This document shows, in pieces, positions 60,766 to 64,000 of a stretch of 64,000 nt of DNA. The notes beneath the pieces are model-generated. The model made no database searches and was not told the DNA's origin. It saw only the letters and a program-made list of their open reading frames with translations. The stretch lies in the NCBI GenBank assembly GCA_002205965.3, contig NADL03000699.1, forward strand, positions 2,542,001 through 2,606,000. Reading direction: 5' to 3'. The DNA comes from Kappaphycus alvarezii. Lineage: Eukaryota > Rhodophyta > Florideophyceae > Gigartinales > Solieriaceae. Each line of letters opens with the position of its first letter. The first letter of the stretch is position 1. Position numbers and translations under genes: made by a program.

Positions 60766-61169
60766 TTTCACAAAAATTTTTGTGGTATGGTATCTACACA
60801 GTTTAGTAATACTGAGTAATACTGAATTCCACGGGACTTACCAAGAAGAGGTCAGTCTCGTTTTGGTTCAGCGGCCTTTAGCAGCCCTGCTTCGTGCTAC
60901 GGTGCTATGTATGCGCCTGGTGCTATTACAGTACAATAATGTCTAATCTGCACCAATGTAAGAGAATAGAGCACACTACAAAATGTCTTGCAATGAGAGG
61001 GATTTTCTTTAGACTCAAGACGTGAAAAGGAGTAATGATCTGCTCGTTTGTGCCAATATACTGTACAACAGCTGGGAAAGAATCAACGCTGCTTTGGTGC
61101 TACTGCAGTGCCGACACCAACAACAAGACAAGATCATGGTACCCGCCGCTCTTTAATCTTGTCTTGCTG

Positions 61170-61455
61170 CTTGTATAGTACAGTGCAGTATGTACAGTAC
61201 TGACTTTGTGATGAGAATCCTGGGATACTGTACTGTACAGTACTTCAGTACAGTAGTATACGTACAGCATTCTCCGAATGCACAAGCTGCTGATCCGAAC
61301 TGATTGTTCTATCAAGCTTTCTCGCGTATCGTACAGTTTGTACTGTACAGAACCGTTTCGTGTAGGGTACTACGCTAGTACAGGGCTGTACCGTACAGTA
61401 CAGTACATTACTCAAGCCTAAGAGCGGGGAAAACTAAAGAAGAATATTGTACAAT
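61170..61455. repeat. GTAC/TACAG repeat cluster 2
   Basis: This is a second cluster with TACTGTACTGTACAGTACTT (about 61228-61247), GTACAGTTTGTACTGTACAG (about 61331-61350) and CCGTACAGTACAGTACATTA (about 61391-61410), ending with ATTGTACAATAT near 61446. It is the same family as cluster 1, separated by about 400 bases of ordinary sequence. Confidence 0.7.
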
Positions 61456-61878
61456 ATCACCAAAGATTACATGGCGACATACCAAAAATAGAAAACCCAC
61501 TTAAAAAAGCTCCTTCGCAAGGCCTGTTGTCACTTGCTACTTAATTGCAGAATTTATGTAGTAATCTCGCTTTCCACAGGAAGAGGTGACTACCTAAGGT
61601 GATTTCTAACTACCGCACTTCACTGTATTCGATTTCTGGCAAATGAACAACCTCGTTTGAGCTTCACACTCGACCTCTTTTTCTATTTTTAGAGAAAGTC
61701 TGAGTACTGCATATTGTTAACTGTCTATTCTCAATCATTCAGGAGAACCTCAGGTAATACGCAAAAAGTTCCTGTTCTATCGCTCAGCCAAAGTCGCGGT
61801 CGAACGCTGACCATCATTTGAGCCTCACGAAACTTTCGACAGAAACATATGTTTGTTTAGATTCAGCGCCCGATCTGA

Positions 61879-62553
61879 TTGCTCCATTACAGTTCAAGGT
61901 CGGTAATGATTTATCACAACGAACCAACTAGAAAGGTTCAAATACTCGAGTCAAGTATGGCCTCGCAGGCCGAACTGTTTCGCATGCACATCCACCAAAA
62001 TGCGCAAACACCAAGCCCCTTCCATCCGCGAAACTATCAGAACTATTGGACTGCTTGCCGCTGGAGAAGTGCTGAAGTAATTAATCTACCAAGCTCCACA
62101 ATGCTGCTAGTGAAAAGTATTTCTGTAGTCTTCAGGGATGAGGATACTCCTCAAATTCACGAGGGCTGACCCTGCGCAGTTTTCATTGCTAACGCGTCCC
62201 CAAACTGCTGCGAAAGGGCATTTAGAAGGATTAGGGAGCCATGATGTGCATCTAGGGAAAGAGCCGCACACGGAATCGCTTCTACGGCATTTCAAACCCC
62301 TCCCATTACGTACATTGGACACAGCAAAACGCCAAAATGTGTGCAACGCTCATACATGAGAGGAGAGTTTCAAGTCTTGTACCATATTGAAGAGCAGGAT
62401 ACCAGGAATAGCACGAGGAAGTATTTGCGAGAAGCGCCATTCCTCGATAGTTCTATTTTTAAAGAACTGAAACACTCTGTTGCGACGCCGCAAACTGAAC
62501 TCTCTGTTAAGAACCTCGAAATTAGCGAAAGGGGGGAGGTTTCGATGAGGTGA
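61879..62553 (+). other. Overlapping unassigned frames
   Basis: Three plus frames overlap in succession: 61879-62169, 62138-62359 and 62341-62553. Each follows the previous in another phase, which could mean a decayed or spliced gene. The last one (DTRNSTRKYLREAPFLDSS, KNLEISERGEVSMR) has a balanced composition. No domain or splice sites are recognised, and opposing frames of similar length exist, so this is only a candidate. Confidence 0.2.
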
Positions 62554-64000
62554 AGAAAACTTCCAGCAATATGCAGCCTCTCTTTATTCACTGCCTACAG
62601 TAAAGTACATATGACTATGATGGTAAAATATTAATATTAACCCGACTGGGGAACTCAAGTGTAACGCTGTAGGATTAGATGAGAGACTACGTAAAGCACC
62701 ACCGTTACAGGCATTGACGCACTTATTTACTCAAAGAGGAACCTTGTGATTTGCAGATGATGTACTGCAGATATGCTGAAACTATGCAGCAAATCTCAGC
62801 ACTTATGTAGATCCTATAAACTTGAGATGGATTCTATGATCTCACAGGGTAATCAACACTCCCTGGAATGCTCTGAGCGCTCAGAATCCTAAATCAAATA
62901 TGGCAAGTGTTAACTTTGTGAGTGATCTACTGTACATCTTGTGGATGTGAGCTTTTTCTTAAATTAGGCACCCGAAGGTAGGTAATGAACACCAGGGGCA
63001 CTGTCACCTGGGGCACTGTCAGCAGGAATCCTTTTCTCTCTGCGGAATCTGCAGTGCTAGAACATGACCGAACACAGGAACAATAGGAAGACACAAGGAG
63101 GTCCATGCACGAGTCGTCTAGCGTCGTCCCCATTGGCTTTTATCTTTTACAACTAACCCAAACAAATGATCGCTTGTTCCAGATGAAGACGCACTCTCTA
63201 GTCTAGCCACTATGGTATCTATATGATTACCTCGGGCACCGAGGCCTCTCTAAATAAAACTATCTTATTCGATAGACTTCACCAAAGCATAAGTGTGATT
63301 ACAGCACAAGGGACCAATTAGAATTGAGAGTGTGGCTTTTGTCACCTTTCACCGACCACATCTTCCATGCATTAAAATAACCCAAAAATTCCCCCCCCTT
63401 TCAATAGTCCTGCAGTGTCATCACATTAGAAGAAAAAGTTTGGGTACTCGTATCTTTCCGGAGTCTAAAAATTTTTCCGGAGTAACGATTAAAAAAAAAA
63501 AACATTTGTGAGAGTAGGGTCATTTCCTGAAGTGCGCCCATCCTTATAGTTTAGGGCTTACGCTATGGCATTTGTGAGAAATTATTTGTGAGCAATTGGA
63601 CTACACGTATGCCACATTTCAGGCGCGTGCTTTCAGAAGTGATTAATCACATTTGTATACGCAGATAAGACCAAAAATACGAGAATATGAACATGTTCCA
63701 GTGGCACCCGAACGGCGTACGTTTACGGATAATACTACCGCAATGTCGATTGAAAGACGAAGCCAGGCACCTCCTTCTTCGACGTAACTATTCCTGGGAG
63801 GCCGTATGATTCGCAATCCTACGTCGCCGTAAGAGGATCACTTGCAAGATTCCTTTCCCCCGACGGAGGCAAGACAGCCGCATGTTGTACTATGCCGCAA
63901 CTCAACTCTGCTACCGCGCGCACGAGTGGCGACTACAACTCCGACGCGTCTTGCATATAAGGAGTTCGTCGTGGGTTGATACGACACAACATATGGATGA

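Larger units (their letters stand above)
59518..64000. other. Mostly non-coding; repeat clusters and short frames
   Basis: No recognisable gene follows the zinc-finger gene. The interval holds the GTAC-type repeat clusters (60.3-61.45 kb), short unassigned frames near 61.9-62.55 kb, a direct repeat of TTTCCGGAGT (63454 and 63474) next to an A-run at about 63490-63502, and a GC-richer stretch from 63700 to the end. There the minus strand is open for about 50 codons at the edge, then continues past a stop (GDVGLRIIRPPRNSYVEEGG), possibly the end of an element beyond the window. Confidence 0.45.

Noticed and set aside
1..64000. Bacterial-type operons, CRISPR arrays, rRNA operon or organellar origin
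   Set aside because: No regularly spaced direct repeats with unique spacers, no rRNA motifs, no Shine-Dalgarno-linked gene clusters. Spliceosomal introns and eukaryotic retroelements show nuclear DNA.

Overview
The window is nuclear DNA from a eukaryotic alga, most likely a florideophyte red alga (Chondrus-like; the genus is inference). The key evidence is a phycobilisome rod-linker gene at 22.4-23.2 kb. It has a plastid-targeting-like leader, sits beside genes with GT-AG introns, and so is nuclear-encoded. Phycobilisome linkers encoded in a nucleus point to red algae or glaucophytes. Compact genes with few, short introns set among decayed transposons fit the red algae.

Layout. 1-4.5 kb: nothing recognisable. 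4.5-16 kb: a transposon graveyard with a degenerate Ty1/copia polyprotein (+), a degenerate Ty3/gypsy polyprotein (-) that keeps a readable YVDD box, two LTR-like repeats 2.6 kb apart, and tandem tRNA-like SINE sequence. 16-21 kb: one unassigned ORF, then the two parts of a decayed PIF/Harbinger DNA transposon (transposase and Myb/SANT-type ORF1, both -). 22.1-26.9 kb: the main gene island, holding the phycobilisome linker (+), a small single-pass membrane protein (-, one intron), a divergently transcribed membrane-anchored Rossmann/methyltransferase-like gene with one frameshift (+), and guanine deaminase (-, one intron). 27.7-31.1 kb: a LINE 3' fragment (-), a DDE transposase fragment (+) and a Myb/SANT-like remnant (-). 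31-48 kb: a strongly AT-rich block without convincing genes, containing a heavily mutated gypsy reverse transcriptase/RNase H (-). 48.2-49.3 kb: a second Harbinger-type Myb/SANT ORF (+). 49.3-55.6 kb: mostly unassigned. 55.6-57.6 kb: a GC-rich, 5'-truncated LINE reverse transcriptase (-). 58.7-59.5 kb: a C2H2 zinc-finger gene (+) whose second finger is completed only by splicing. 59.5-64 kb: mostly non-coding, with dense clusters of GTAC/TACTGTAC repeats.

Five host genes are supported: linker, small membrane protein, methyltransferase-like, guanine deaminase and zinc finger. They do not form a pathway. The rest is mainly layered mobile-element debris. Most transposon calls rest on translating both strands by eye and matching family motifs across stops and frameshifts, so their boundaries are approximate.
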